Below are positions 54,100 to 63,988 of a DNA stretch of 64,000 bases, piece after piece. This DNA is from a cyanobacterium PCC 7702 (lineage in GTDB: Bacteria > Cyanobacteriota > Cyanobacteriia > Cyanobacteriales > Nostocaceae): NCBI GenBank assembly GCA_000332255.1, contig KB235926.1, positions 2,918,153-2,982,152 on the forward strand, read 5' to 3'. Each line of letters starts with the position of its first letter. Position 1 is the first letter of the stretch. The notes beneath the pieces are model-generated. The model had not been told where the DNA came from. It searched no databases and saw only the letters and a program-made list of their open reading frames with translations. A program made the translations under genes and the position numbers.

Positions 54100-54783
54100 T
54101 TAAACTTTACCAGCCAAATTAGTTAATTGTCGGAAATTGACGAGAAAAATTGCCTGATTTGTAGCGTCTATATCGATCCAGCCTTTTTCATGTAGTTTTT
54201 CCATGATTTTGGTAGTTTCTTCCACTCCAATTTCCGTCACCTCGGCTAAGTCTTTGAAGGGAATATAAAAAATTTCCTTTCCTTTGGGTGTTTCCTGACC
54301 GTAGTTTTCTGCCAAACTCACAAGAGTATGAGCAAGTTTCACAGCAGGGGGACTAGAATGCATCTGCAAGCGCACATTAGCATAACGCAATCGCCGCACC
54401 ATCAACTGCAGCATGCGATGGTGTAACTGTGGGTCTTTGAACAATATCTGAATGAATCTTTCTCTGGAAATACTCAGTAGCTTAACCGATGAAAGAGCAA
54501 CTACATCTGTGGAACGGGGAGATTCATCCAAAATTGCCATTTCTCCAAAAAAATCGCCTCGACCCAAAATCGCTAAAGCTACAGAAGTTTCTCCCACCGT
54601 GCGCCGAACTTTTACCCAGCCAGAAACTACAAAATAAACTGCATTACCCCAAGCATCCTCCATCAAAACAGCTCGCCCCGCAGGATATTCGTGTTCTACA
54701 GCTACCGATAGCAACCACTCCAGAACTTGTGGATTGGCTGTACTCATCAAGGGGAAGAGTTCGCTAAAAACCTCTGTATTCAT
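54100..54783 (-). CDS. Crp/Fnr family transcriptional regulator with cyclic-nucleotide pocket
   Basis: 227 residues. The N-terminal cNMP-binding domain keeps the phosphate-binding cassette: GDFFGEMAILDESPRSTDVV has the conserved Gly-Glu and Arg-Ser/Thr that bind cAMP. A long dimer helix (LMVRRLRYANVRLQMH) leads to the winged helix FKDLAEVTEIGVEETTKIME with the recognition helix near the C-terminus. The Gly/Glu/Arg/Ser set suggests real cyclic-nucleotide binding. It is not NtcA by its recognition helix. Targets are unknown. Confidence 0.88.
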   Translation of the reverse strand: MNTEVFSELFPLMSTANPQVLEWLLSVAVEHEYPAGRAVLMEDAWGNAVYFVVSGWVKVRRTVGETSVALAILGRGDFFGEMAILDESPRSTDVVALSSVKLLSISRERFIQILFKDPQLHHRMLQLMVRRLRYANVRLQMHSSPPAVKLAHTLVSLAENYGQETPKGKEIFYIPFKDLAEVTEIGVEETTKIMEKLHEKGWIDIDATNQAIFLVNFRQLTNLAGKV

Positions 54784-55359
54784 GAAGTATTTACTAAAAA
54801 ATAATTTCAGAGTAAAGTGATGATTTACAATTTACTGATACAGAATATTTCAGACCGCAATTCTACTAAAGTTATGGTGAAAAATCTGGCATACATTTAA
54901 CTTATGTCTTACTGCCCGGTGGGTCTAGAGTCCATTACACCATAACAACTGCGGGATCGAAATCAGCGGTTATACCGAAAAAGAAATAAATAAAAAAAAG
55001 ACAAATTGAAGTTGCCTGCAGACCAAAAATCTTGACAAACTACTAAATCTTAACTATTCTTGTAGGTTGTGAATATTGTTATTCTCAATTTTTATATCAA
55101 TTCTGCAAAAAACTGCACGCTATCTCACCCAAATTGGAAAAGCTCTGGTGAATTTATCTGTTTTGCAACTTGTGGCGCAGAAAAGCTTATATGCTCAAAA
55201 TTCCTTTGGGAATAAATCACGTGTTTTTGGCAAGAATTGCTATTACTAATTGCTTTCTACTCATTGTAGACATTTGAGTGCACCCGGGGCGAGTATTCCC
55301 TAGTTAAGGAAAGCTTGCACGAACAAGCTGGGAAGAACTAACTGACCAATTTTCATTTC
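54784..55359. other. Intergenic region upstream of the Crp-family gene
   Basis: 576 bp without a supported gene. It holds the promoter of the Crp-family gene and the 3' end of the hetZ-related transcript. I see no strong terminator hairpin or operator. Confidence 0.5.
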
Positions 55360-56538
55360 TTACTGTTGGCTTCTTAAAGCTTGAGCAGTGAGGTAAATTT
55401 TAGTCCATTCGCCCATGACTTGATGAGTTTTGAGTTTTAATTTTTGGGCAATTTCTTCTATGGTGTGACCAGCTCGTCGCCATTGCAGAATTTCTCGACC
55501 TGTGGAAGTCAAATTTTTCTCTAATTGCTGAAGTTGGTTCGGTGTCAGTCCGAAATTGTGTTCTTGTAAAGAAGTTCCTAACCAGTTTTCCACTAATTCT
55601 GGTTTGTCTTTGAGAGCAAAAACGCGTACAGCGTGGTAACTAACCTTTTCTCGCAGCCTATATATTTCTTTGATCGGCTTGTTTAATTTTTTGGCGATCG
55701 CGTCTTGGGATTTACCTTGCAGATACATCCGCAACCATTCTACTGCTTCTTGACCTAGATTTGCTTGTAAATAATTTTCAAATTCTTGCTTGACTGCTTC
55801 TCGCAGTGCTTGTTGTTCTTCTATTTCTTGTGCTTTTTGGTATTCTCCTACTGCTTGGCTATCTACCAAGCTAACGCGATTGTCATTCTCATCGCTAAGA
55901 ATTTCTTCTGAAACTAGTCGGACTACATCGCTACTGGGTACTTGGGTTAAACCACCACGTTGAATTCGGCGCAGGTAATTGACAAAACGATAGGCTAATA
56001 GGGGTTGGTTGCGTACTGGTCGCAAACAATACTCTTCTATATTGGCAAACAGCAGTGCATTTCGCAAGCGCGAATCGGCTGTTAGTTGGGAAATGCAAGC
56101 CATTTGTTCTTGTATGTAACTATCGCTTTGTAACAGTTCTTGAATAACTTCTTGCAATACATCCAGTACCGTTCGCTGGCGATCGCGACTCAGAGCAATC
56201 CATGTCTGAATTTTATGTCGCAATAGTACTAAACTCCCCAAACGAGTAATTAAATTGCGGTAAGCTGTTTCTCTTCCTTTTCCCAAGTAGCGCTGATGTA
56301 AAATTTTCCAGCGATATTCCATTGCTTGTTTGGCGACATCCAGTTCCTTGGGGTCCAACTGTTCAAATCGCTCTTGGCGACTTCCTAAAAGCCAGGAAAC
56401 TACGCTTTCTCTGTTTGCTACAGACTCCTCTGGACACTCTGCAGCTAAACGCTGGCGCCAATAATGCGCTAGCTTTTCTGCTTCTGAAGAAGCAGTGGTG
56501 AAATTGAGCTCCTCAAAACCCTGTTTTAAAGTTTGCAT
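55360..56538 (-). CDS. HetZ-related protein (probably the 'HetZ-related protein 2' group)
   Basis: 392 residues, all-helical. It resembles the cyanobacterial HetZ-related family, whose founding member HetZ acts early in heterocyst differentiation. Segments include SVVSWLLGSRQERFEQLDPKEL-like (quoted in parts), ITRLGSLVLLRHKIQTWIAL and QRTVLDVLQEVIQELLQSD. Two sigma-factor-like helix-turn-helix segments lie in the C-terminal half (YLQGKSQDAIAKKLNKPIKE; RAGHTIEEIAQKLKLKTHQ), so DNA binding is likely. ATG at 56538 has GGAGG five bases upstream; the earlier ATG at 56550 lies within that ribosome site. It is downstream of ccmK3-ccmK4 on the same strand. Its role here is inferred. Confidence 0.7.
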   Translation of the reverse strand: MQTLKQGFEELNFTTASSEAEKLAHYWRQRLAAECPEESVANRESVVSWLLGSRQERFEQLDPKELDVAKQAMEYRWKILHQRYLGKGRETAYRNLITRLGSLVLLRHKIQTWIALSRDRQRTVLDVLQEVIQELLQSDSYIQEQMACISQLTADSRLRNALLFANIEEYCLRPVRNQPLLAYRFVNYLRRIQRGGLTQVPSSDVVRLVSEEILSDENDNRVSLVDSQAVGEYQKAQEIEEQQALREAVKQEFENYLQANLGQEAVEWLRMYLQGKSQDAIAKKLNKPIKEIYRLREKVSYHAVRVFALKDKPELVENWLGTSLQEHNFGLTPNQLQQLEKNLTSTGREILQWRRAGHTIEEIAQKLKLKTHQVMGEWTKIYLTAQALRSQQ

Positions 56539-57052
56539 CACAACCTCCATGTGTTGTCCTACTTGAGTCTTGGACCAACAGTCTATTTGTTCACTCCTAA
56601 TTACCTAATGATGTCCCCCTTGGCCATCTGTATGTAATCTCACTTTGATTACGTTTTAACTCGCTAGTTTTATGCAGATATTTTCCCATCTTGATAAAAT
56701 CTTTACAGTTTCTCTCCTTTCCTACCTACCTCTCCATTAAAAACAGCCCTACACTACACTTCCTTGAAGTGTGAAAAGCCTAATATTTTACCTTTCTTGC
56801 ATTGGTCAATTCAGCTTTGCCACAAAAAGACGCTATTTGTGTTATTTAAGTTTCCCTGCTTAGTGTTTATTTTTTTTACCTTCGGCTTTTACTTACTCTT
56901 TGCAGGGATAAAATTTTTCCAAAACTTTGGTTAGACTTTCTCATTAGGTACATTCTTTTCCTAAGGCGGATTCCTACAGGGGAAACCGCCACAGCAAAAT
57001 AAGGTTATGACAACTCCCGGCAAGATTTTAATGATTTTTGCTCTTTACAAAG
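56539..57052. other. Intergenic region between ccmK4 and the HetZ-related gene, with inverted repeat
   Basis: 514 bp, pyrimidine-rich. At 56965-56990 GGCGG and CCGCC close a hairpin with an inner CCTACAGG-type arm. It lies about 60 bp after the ccmK4 stop and could terminate or process the ccmK transcript. No T-run follows on the minus strand. No gene is seen. Confidence 0.45.
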
Positions 57053-57403
57053 TTAGCGACTGCTGGATCTGGGTACTACGGGATTTTCTACTGCTTGTCT
57101 GTAGGTTTCAACTTCATCTGTAAAACCAATCGGTAAAACCGCTTCCACGTTTTCGTGGGGACGAGGAATGATTACCCAGGTTTCGACGACCCCACCGTAA
57201 ACTTGTTCTGCTGCTGCAACACCAGCAGCGACAGCAGTTTTTACTTCTTGGATATCACCCCGTACGTTAACTGTAAAACGAGCGCTACCTGCTCTGATGT
57301 AACCTACGAGGGTGACTCGACCAGCTTTCACCATCGCATCTGCTGCTGCTAATACAGCTGGAAAACCCTTAGTCTCAATTGATCCAACTGCCTGTAGTGG
57401 CAT
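57053..57403 (-). CDS. ccmK4: Carboxysome shell protein CcmK4 type (BMC-H)
   Basis: Hexamer-forming shell subunit of the beta-carboxysome. 116 residues: AVGSIETKGFPAVLAAADAMVKAGRVTLVGY is the BMC fold (quoted in parts: SIETKGFPAVLAAADAM and KAGRVTLVGY). The pore loop is IRAGSARFTV, and ENVEAVLPIGFTDE closes the domain. The pore Arg-Ala-Gly-Ser and the C-terminal extension (from about 100) fit CcmK4 and not CcmK2. It lies 132 bp after the ccmK3-type gene, the usual satellite pair away from the main ccm operon. Confidence 0.9.
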   Translation of the reverse strand: MPLQAVGSIETKGFPAVLAAADAMVKAGRVTLVGYIRAGSARFTVNVRGDIQEVKTAVAAGVAAAEQVYGGVVETWVIIPRPHENVEAVLPIGFTDEVETYRQAVENPVVPRSSSR

Positions 57404-57535
57404 TGGTTATCTCCTATATATAAATAAAAGTATGTGGCGCTACCAAGAAATTGTACGAAGGTTCCTACACCTAATTTTTATATATACTATTATTTTGCAG
57501 CAATTTACTTTTGCAGAAAGTAAATGCTATTGGCT

Positions 57536-57853
57536 TTAGAAGATGCGGAACGGTTCTGATTTTTTTGTAAAATGTATGGGGAGGACACTCTCAACGTTTT
57601 CTGGGGGATTGGGAATAATGTAGTAAGTGATAACTTTGCCACCCTCGCCTTGAGCTTGATTACCCGCTTCAATACCTGCTTGGACTGCGGTTTTCACTTC
57701 TGCAACTTGTCCTCGTACTGCGACTATAAAACGAGCCGCTTCTGCTAAACCATAGTATACAAGGGTGACTTCAGCAGCTTTCACCATTGCATCCGCTGCT
57801 GCTAACACAGGGGGAAAACCTAAAGTTTCTATTACTCCAACTGCTAATGGCAT
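57536..57853 (-). CDS. ccmK3: Carboxysome shell protein CcmK3 type (BMC-H)
   Basis: 105-residue BMC-domain shell protein. The fold start is MPLAVGVIETLGFPPVLAAA, and the pore loop is YYGLAEAARFIVAV, which lacks the Gly-Ser seen in CcmK1/2/4. That absence is the mark of CcmK3, which is known to assemble with CcmK4 into mixed hexamers that change shell permeability. The C-terminus ends soon after ENVESVLPIHFTKK. First gene of the pair. Confidence 0.88.
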   Translation of the reverse strand: MPLAVGVIETLGFPPVLAAADAMVKAAEVTLVYYGLAEAARFIVAVRGQVAEVKTAVQAGIEAGNQAQGEGGKVITYYIIPNPPENVESVLPIHFTKKSEPFRIF

Positions 57854-58189
57854 GGTACTAGCTCCTTTTCCAGAAGAAGTAATATTTATTGTACGCGTCC
57901 GAATGACAGATTGGGACTTGCAAGTAAGTGAATGCTAAAGCATGGTGTAGTTTTTTTGTTGAGAGCATTTTTGGCGCTTTTGTTTACCATGGCTGGGAAT
58001 TTCTCCATAAAATTCCAAAGCTATTACGTTGGTAGATTTGAGTGCTTGTCGCCTCTTCTGCAATCATTTACATTAAGATAGAATTGTTAAGGCTTATTTA
58101 CAGAGTTTGCTGTTTTTGCCAAATTCTGTTAGACCAACTTACCCCAAGATAGATAAAATTTCCTAGAAAGTACCGGAACGCGCTTAATT
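57854..58189. promoter_or_regulatory. Divergent region between ccmK3 and typA
   Basis: 336 bp holding the promoters of the minus-strand ccmK3-ccmK4 pair and plus-strand typA. It is AT-rich. I found no NtcA-type GTA-N8-TAC site in the stretch; GTA and TAC near 57872-57895 are spaced wrongly. Confidence 0.4.
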
Positions 58190-59980
58190 ATGACGCTCCC
58201 TATCCGTAACGTTGCCATTATTGCTCACGTCGACCACGGTAAAACAACCCTTGTTGACGCTCTCCTCAAACAATCCGGAATTTTCCGTGAAGGTGAAGAC
58301 GTTCCGGAGTGCGTGATGGACTCCAACGTCCTGGAACGGGAGCGGGGAATTACGATCTTGGCAAAGAATACAGCTGTTAAATATAAAGATACGCTGATTA
58401 ATATTGTCGATACTCCTGGGCACGCTGACTTTGGCGGCGAAGTAGAACGGGTACTGGGTATGGTAGATGGTTGTCTTTTGATTGTAGATGCAAATGAAGG
58501 TCCCATGCCCCAAACTCGCTTCGTGTTGAAGAAAGCACTAGAAAAAGGATTGCGTCCTATAGTTGTGGTCAATAAAATCGATCGTCCCCAAGCAGACCCC
58601 TACGGAGCGATCGATAAGGTATTGGACTTGTTCCTGGAATTAGGAGCTGATGAAGACCAGTGTGATTTCCCTTATTTATTCGCTTCTGGTTTATCAGGTT
58701 ACGCCAAAGTCAACTTGGACGACGAACCAAGGGATATGCAACCGCTATTCGACGCGATTTTGCGCTACGTACCGCCACCAGTAGGCGATCCCCACAAGCC
58801 ATTGCAATTGCAGATTACAACTCTAGATTATTCTGAATATTTAGGGCGAATTGCCATTGGTAGAATTCATAACGGCACCATTCGTACAGGACAACAAGTG
58901 GCTTTGGTGAAAGACAAAGGTGAAATTATCAAAGCCAAAGTTACGAAGCTGATGGGTTTTGAAGGTTTGAAACGGGTAGATTTGCAAGAAGCGAGTGCGG
59001 GTTATATAGTGGCTGTAGCTGGTTTTGCCGATGCTAATATTGGCGAAACAATTACCGATCCTAACGAACCTCACGCTTTACCGCTAATTAAAGTGGATGA
59101 ACCAACTTTGCAGATGACCTTTTGGGTAAACGATTCGCCCTTTGCCGGTCAAGAAGGTAAGATGGTCACATCTAGACAGCTGCGCGATCGCCTCTGGCGC
59201 GAATTAGAAACCAACGTTGCTTTGCGCGTGGAAGAAACCGACTCTCCAGATAAGTTTTTAGTTTCCGGTCGCGGCGAACTGCATCTCGGTATTTTAATCG
59301 AAACCATGCGTCGTGAGGGCTACGAATTCCAAGTATCTCAACCCCAAGTTATTTACCGGGAAGTAAACGGACAACCTTGCGAACCCTACGAACTTTTGGT
59401 CTTGGATGTACCTGAAGAAGCTGTTGGTAGTTGCATGGAACGTCTGGGACAACGTCGTGGCGAAATGCAAGATATGCAAGTAGGTGGTAACGGACGTACG
59501 CAACTGGAGTTTATCATTCCTGCTCGCGGATTAATTGGTTTCCGGGGTGAATTCCTGCGCATGACGGGAGGCGAAGGTATAATGAATCACAGTTTCTTAG
59601 ATTATCGCCCGCTTGCCGGCAATGTGGAAGTCCGCAGCAAAGGAGTTTTGATTGCTTGTGAAGAAGGTGTGGCTACCTTCTACGCTCTCAAGAATGCGGA
59701 AGATAGAGGTGTATTTTTTATAACTCCGGGAACGAGAGTCTACAAGGGTATGATTGTCGGCGAACACAACCGTCCCCAAGACTTGGAACTAAATGTCTGC
59801 AAAACCAAGCAACTTACCAATCACCGAGCAGCTAGCGCTGAGGAACTAGTACAATTACAAGCACCAATAGAAATGAGCTTGGAGCGAGCTTTGGAGTACA
59901 TAGGTCCCGATGAGTTGGTAGAAGTAACTCCCAAATCAATTCGGTTGCGGAAGATGACAAAAAAATTGGCGAAACGATAA
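58190..59980 (+). CDS. typA: Ribosome-associated GTPase TypA/BipA
   Basis: Translational GTPase that binds the ribosome, involved in 50S assembly and stress growth. The G domain has [40 protein letters not shown] and [10 protein letters not shown]. It is followed by an EF-Tu-like domain 2 and EF-G-like domains ([29 protein letters not shown]). The BipA-specific C-terminus is represented by [17 protein letters not shown] and [16 protein letters not shown]. The length of 596 residues is normal. It converges on the WD40 gene with a 9-bp gap. Confidence 0.97.
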   Translation: MTLPIRNVAIIAHVDHGKTTLVDALLKQSGIFREGEDVPECVMDSNVLERERGITILAKNTAVKYKDTLINIVDTPGHADFGGEVERVLGMVDGCLLIVDANEGPMPQTRFVLKKALEKGLRPIVVVNKIDRPQADPYGAIDKVLDLFLELGADEDQCDFPYLFASGLSGYAKVNLDDEPRDMQPLFDAILRYVPPPVGDPHKPLQLQITTLDYSEYLGRIAIGRIHNGTIRTGQQVALVKDKGEIIKAKVTKLMGFEGLKRVDLQEASAGYIVAVAGFADANIGETITDPNEPHALPLIKVDEPTLQMTFWVNDSPFAGQEGKMVTSRQLRDRLWRELETNVALRVEETDSPDKFLVSGRGELHLGILIETMRREGYEFQVSQPQVIYREVNGQPCEPYELLVLDVPEEAVGSCMERLGQRRGEMQDMQVGGNGRTQLEFIIPARGLIGFRGEFLRMTGGEGIMNHSFLDYRPLAGNVEVRSKGVLIACEEGVATFYALKNAEDRGVFFITPGTRVYKGMIVGEHNRPQDLELNVCKTKQLTNHRAASAEELVQLQAPIEMSLERALEYIGPDELVEVTPKSIRLRKMTKKLAKR

Positions 59981-59989
59981 GGTTTGCAC

Positions 59990-62335
59990 TTAAGCTACCT
60001 GCCAAATTTTAATTGTGCGATCGGAACTGCCACTAGCAATAAATTTACCATCAGGACTCACGGCAATAGCATTGACCGTACCTGTATGTTCGGTAAGGGT
60101 TTGTAGCAATTCTCCTGACTGCAAACACCAAATTCTGACTGTATTATCTGCGCCGCCACTAAACAGAACACATCCATCCGGACTAAGGGCAATGGACTTT
60201 ACTTCCTCTACATGTCCGGTAAAAGTGTGCAGCAGTTTACCGCTATCTAGTTCCCACATTTTGATGGTGCGATCGCCACCACCGCTCAAGAGAGTATCGC
60301 CATTGGGACTAATAGCAACACAATAGACATCGCCTTTGTGTCCGCTCAGGGTGCGTAAAGGTTCGCCGGTACGGGGATTCCACAATCTAATTTTGCCGTC
60401 ACTGCTAGCGCTGGCTAAAATTGTACCATCGGAACTGATAGCAGCAGCGTGGACTGCAAAGGCGTGCCAAAGAGTACAAATGCGATCGCCTTTGTGTAGG
60501 TTCCAAATTTTGATTTTATTGCTACCGCTAGCCAGAATCTTGCCATCGGGGCTAATAATAACGAAATTAACTGGTTTTTGATGTCCTAGTAAGGTATGCA
60601 ATAATTTCCCTGTTGCAAGCTCCCAGACTTTGACGTTACCTTTGGGATGTTCACAGCTACCAATAGCAAGAAGATTGCCATCAGGACTAATGGCAACCGA
60701 GGAAACTTCTCCTATATTTTCACTTAAAGTACGAATTGCTTTGCCACTTTTTAAATCCCACACCTGAATGGTTTTATCCGTACAACCACTAACTAAAATC
60801 TTTCCATCCGGACTAATCGCTAGAGATTTAATTTTCCCTGCATGTCCTGTCAGGGTACGAGTAAGATAGACATGAATTTTTTGACATTTTGTTTTGAGAT
60901 GAGCGATCGCGTACAAAATTTCCTCAACTTCAGTCATGCTCTTGCTATCGCCAATAGCAGCAAAATATTCTCTCAATTTTTGGAAATATTCCCTATCTTC
61001 TACCCGAACTGCTGATTTTATAGTTTGCAGCAGGTTATTTCCTTGCTGGTGTCCTACTTGACGCAGTTCTAACCAAGTTTGAAGCGAGTATTCTACCTGT
61101 TGATTGGCCAGGGAGCGATCGCTAAGCTGTTTGAAACTGTGAGCTAATTGCAATGCTAGTTCTGGAATCCAATCCCGACGCTTGCTTTTGAGAGCCTGAT
61201 AAACTTGTTGGTAACCTGAGGCGATCGCTTGTAGAGACTGCAAATCTACTGGAGTGTTAATTAAACTTGGCAACAAATCTGGTAACAAGGGAGCTACATC
61301 ATAATGAATTAAGTGATACACATCTGCTACCCACCCTACAACTAAACAATGACAAGTAATCAATACTTGACAAAGTCTTTCAAAATCCTGACGATTTACT
61401 TGATATGGCAGTGATAACTTCTCAACATCTATTCCCTTAGCTTGCCATTTTTCTTCCTTTTCCAACAAAGCTAAATTAATAGCATTTTCTCTTCCCAAGC
61501 ACTCAATTTCCTCTATACTTTCCCCCAAAGCTATCAACTCATCTCTGATTTTTCTCCATTCTCTAGCCCGATTTTTAGCTGACTCTTCCACAATTTTTTT
61601 GTAAGGTATCCGAGAAATAGTTTTATAGTAATAATTTTCTTGTTCAATTCCCCAATAAGCTATGCGGAAATTTAAATGATCTCCATCAGCTTCCGATTCT
61701 AAAATTAAAACCGGCTCCGCTTGCAACATCCCAAAAAGAGCCTTAATACTCGATTCACTGTGAAAACGTTTGCTCTCCCAAGCACCTGCTAAAAACTCTG
61801 TCGGTCTCACAGGATTTTGTAAAGAGTAATGTTTGCTAATAAAATCCCGCAATCCCTCTGCTAACTTTAACTCCATATTTATGGAAACTTCTTCCTGAGA
61901 ATTATCAAAATTATCAAATTTTACTTTCGCAGGAGCAAGGAAAATCTTTAAAGGCTTGCGTTCGTGAGAAAAAGTAGGAGATGCTAAGATTTGCGAAGGA
62001 TATAAACGCAAAGGCCAGCTATCAAATAGCTTTTGCACCTCTGGTAATTTCAAAGCTGTTTCTTGTTCTTGAGTTGCTATTTGCAATTGTGTCTGGCGAT
62101 AAAAAACTGCCAACTGCTGTTGCTCTATTTTCTGAGTTTTTTCTTGTTCTAATTCTCCTAAAATGCTCAATTTTTGACTAGCACTATTTACAGTTTGAAT
62201 GATTTCTTGAATGTGTCTGGGGTACTCATCTTTGTTTGTTTCCTGACGTACTTCACTGCTTTTTTGTACCAAACTTGCAATTACAGGTGCAAATTCTAGT
62301 ACTAGTTGAAGTAGTAATCTTAAGCCTTGCTCCAT
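59990..62335 (-). CDS. WD40 beta-propeller protein with unfamiliar N-terminal half
   Basis: 781 residues. Seven WD40 repeats fill about residues 497-781 (for example GHAGKIKSLAISPDGKILVS, HKGDVYCVAISPNGDTLLSG and HTGTVNAIAVSPDGKFIASG), enough for one closed seven-blade propeller. The first 490 residues match no family I know. They start with a hydrophobic helix (LRLLLQLVLEFAPVIASLV), then a coiled-coil segment, a mixed alpha/beta region with FLAGAWESKRFHSESSIKAL, LILESEADGDHLNFRIAYWG, and a long helical part. No nucleotide-binding motif was seen. It converges on typA. The partner bound by the propeller is unknown; a scaffolding role is inference. Confidence 0.82.
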   Translation of the reverse strand: MEQGLRLLLQLVLEFAPVIASLVQKSSEVRQETNKDEYPRHIQEIIQTVNSASQKLSILGELEQEKTQKIEQQQLAVFYRQTQLQIATQEQETALKLPEVQKLFDSWPLRLYPSQILASPTFSHERKPLKIFLAPAKVKFDNFDNSQEEVSINMELKLAEGLRDFISKHYSLQNPVRPTEFLAGAWESKRFHSESSIKALFGMLQAEPVLILESEADGDHLNFRIAYWGIEQENYYYKTISRIPYKKIVEESAKNRAREWRKIRDELIALGESIEEIECLGRENAINLALLEKEEKWQAKGIDVEKLSLPYQVNRQDFERLCQVLITCHCLVVGWVADVYHLIHYDVAPLLPDLLPSLINTPVDLQSLQAIASGYQQVYQALKSKRRDWIPELALQLAHSFKQLSDRSLANQQVEYSLQTWLELRQVGHQQGNNLLQTIKSAVRVEDREYFQKLREYFAAIGDSKSMTEVEEILYAIAHLKTKCQKIHVYLTRTLTGHAGKIKSLAISPDGKILVSGCTDKTIQVWDLKSGKAIRTLSENIGEVSSVAISPDGNLLAIGSCEHPKGNVKVWELATGKLLHTLLGHQKPVNFVIISPDGKILASGSNKIKIWNLHKGDRICTLWHAFAVHAAAISSDGTILASASSDGKIRLWNPRTGEPLRTLSGHKGDVYCVAISPNGDTLLSGGGDRTIKMWELDSGKLLHTFTGHVEEVKSIALSPDGCVLFSGGADNTVRIWCLQSGELLQTLTEHTGTVNAIAVSPDGKFIASGSSDRTIKIWQVA

Positions 62336-63074
62336 ACAGAGATGCCTGTTAAATAAATAACTTTAATAGTTTCGGTATTTGTAATGCTATGACTCAATAG
62401 AGGCATTACTGCCATTCAATAACGCTTCTACCTATGCCGATCCTACTACTGCAGTAGAACTGTTGTGGAGTTGAATTTTAAAAATGAGAAGAAATTATCA
62501 AAAAGTTTGGTTATGAAGAAGAAATAATCTACTACTGCCAAAAATTGTCTGAAATTGCCTCAAAACTTTGCCATAACCTTCTAGATATTTGGCAAATTAT
62601 TTTCTTCCTCTAGGAAGAATTATTGATAACAAGTAACCTCATACTTTGTTTTCAGACTTCTTTCCTAATTTCCACAAAGTCAAGATACTGCGCGCTATTA
62701 TTATCCTGTAGATACCTATTTTCGCTCCCTATAACCTATTTTGTATGAACCTAATTCCCAATTATCAGTTAATACCGCGAACAAAGTAGCAGTTGTGACC
62801 AACATTAAAAAAATTGTCGCTGGTATTTGTTTCAACTCCACCACAGTCAGAATCATAATTCTTTCTGGTGTATGGCGAAACTACTGGAAAATTTAGGAAT
62901 TAATTCACGACCCCCATTGAAAGCTCTTCCCCAGCATCAGTAACATTTTCATCGTAGCTAACTGCACAAACCCAGTAAATTTGATAGTGTTTTGATTTTT
63001 CAGCTATGGTCCAAGCTTGACAGTGAACCTTGTGGTTATTGTTACAGATTTTACTGTACTTGGGTGCCGGTCGT
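62336..63074. other. Intergenic region with gene debris
   Basis: About 740 bp with no intact gene. On the minus strand, about 62929-63065, a 45-codon open frame without a start (HCQAWTIAEKSKHYQIYWVC and YDENVTDAGEELSMGVVN) looks protein-like. It begins where the aldehyde dehydrogenase fragment breaks off, so it is probably debris of a second gene. Confidence 0.4.
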
Positions 63075-63405
63075 ATTCTATCGCTCGGCGCATCTCGCCT
63101 TTTGATTCTGCGAGAGTTTTACCACACTCCTGAGTAATTATCGGTGCTAAGTGCTCCAAATGCTCTTATAGCAAGTTCTTAAGTTTGAATAAATATTGCA
63201 CTCGTTCTGCAGGCGGCGTGCTACACCACCTCACAAAAGTTTCCGACGCAGCTTCCACTACTTGGTTAACCTCAGATGCAGGTGAAAGGGGAACTTTTGC
63301 CAATATTTTTGCTGTTGCTGGGTTGGTAACGTCCAACAATTCTGTAGCAGCAAATACACACTACTGACCGTTAATGTAGTTGGGTAGGGTAGGAATGGCA
63401 TTCAT
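63075..63405 (-). pseudogene. Methylmalonate-semialdehyde dehydrogenase-type aldehyde dehydrogenase, N-terminal fragment
   Basis: The minus strand starts with ATG (63405) and reads MNAIPTLPNYINGQ, a stop (TAG, replacing the Trp expected in INGQW), then TELLDVTNPATAKILAKVPL, FVRWCSTPPAERVQYLFKLK, a second stop (TAA) and LAPIITQECGKTLAESKGEM. This is the opening of a CoA-acylating aldehyde dehydrogenase (mmsA/iolA type). It then loses similarity after about 105 codons; the catalytic region is gone. Two point nonsense changes plus truncation show it is dead. Confidence 0.8.
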
Positions 63406-63815
63406 AAGCTTTGGATGCACAAAAGTTTCATGCAGTGATACGACTAATCTTAATCCCTACCGTAAATATACTATTTTCTTTACAAAGACTAAGCAAAATT
63501 AGCCATAAAATTACGGTTTTCAGTACAATAACTGCGGATTAAATTTATGTTAAAGGCAATTTTTTTCTCAAATCACAGCTGTTTTTCACAATTAGTTGTC
63601 CAACTGATTTTTTAGCTCGTAATATCTTTTAAGTTTATTATTTTTATTATTTACTTTTTGTCCTTAAAAAAAATTAAAATAAAAGCATGAAAATAACTGT
63701 ATTTTTTTGTTAGAATATATAAAAATGATTAAATAATCAATTCATTGTAAATCTACTAATAATCATTTGCTTTCTTGTTCAAATTTTCAGAAAACAACTT
63801 GCACAATAAGCAGCT

Positions 63816-63988
63816 ATGTCAAAGAAAATTCGAGAACTAAAACAAATGTTGCGTCAAGCTGGTTATACAGAACTTCCAGGGAAGGGAAATCATACTAATT
63901 GGGACATCCCTTTTATGCTGGAAAATTAACTATTTCTGGCAAAGATGGAGCAGAGGTTAAACGTTATCAAGAACAAGAATTTCAATAA
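63816..63988 (+). pseudogene. hicA: HicA-type mRNA interferase toxin, frameshifted
   Basis: ATG 63816 gives MSKKIRELKQMLRQAGYTEL and PGKGNHTNW, the opening of a HicA toxin with the catalytic histidine of the G-[SN]-H motif. One missing base after Trp shifts the frame, and the original frame stops at LEN. The +1 frame continues HPFYAGKLTISGKDGAEVKR and YQEQEFQ, then stops at 63988. No upstream antitoxin is seen, and HicB would lie beyond the window end. The upstream 63406-63815 is AT-rich without a gene. Confidence 0.75.

Noticed and set aside
58184-58572. Two minus-strand frames of 109 and 115 codons at the start of typA
   Set aside because: They overlap the strongly conserved GTPase domain on the other strand.
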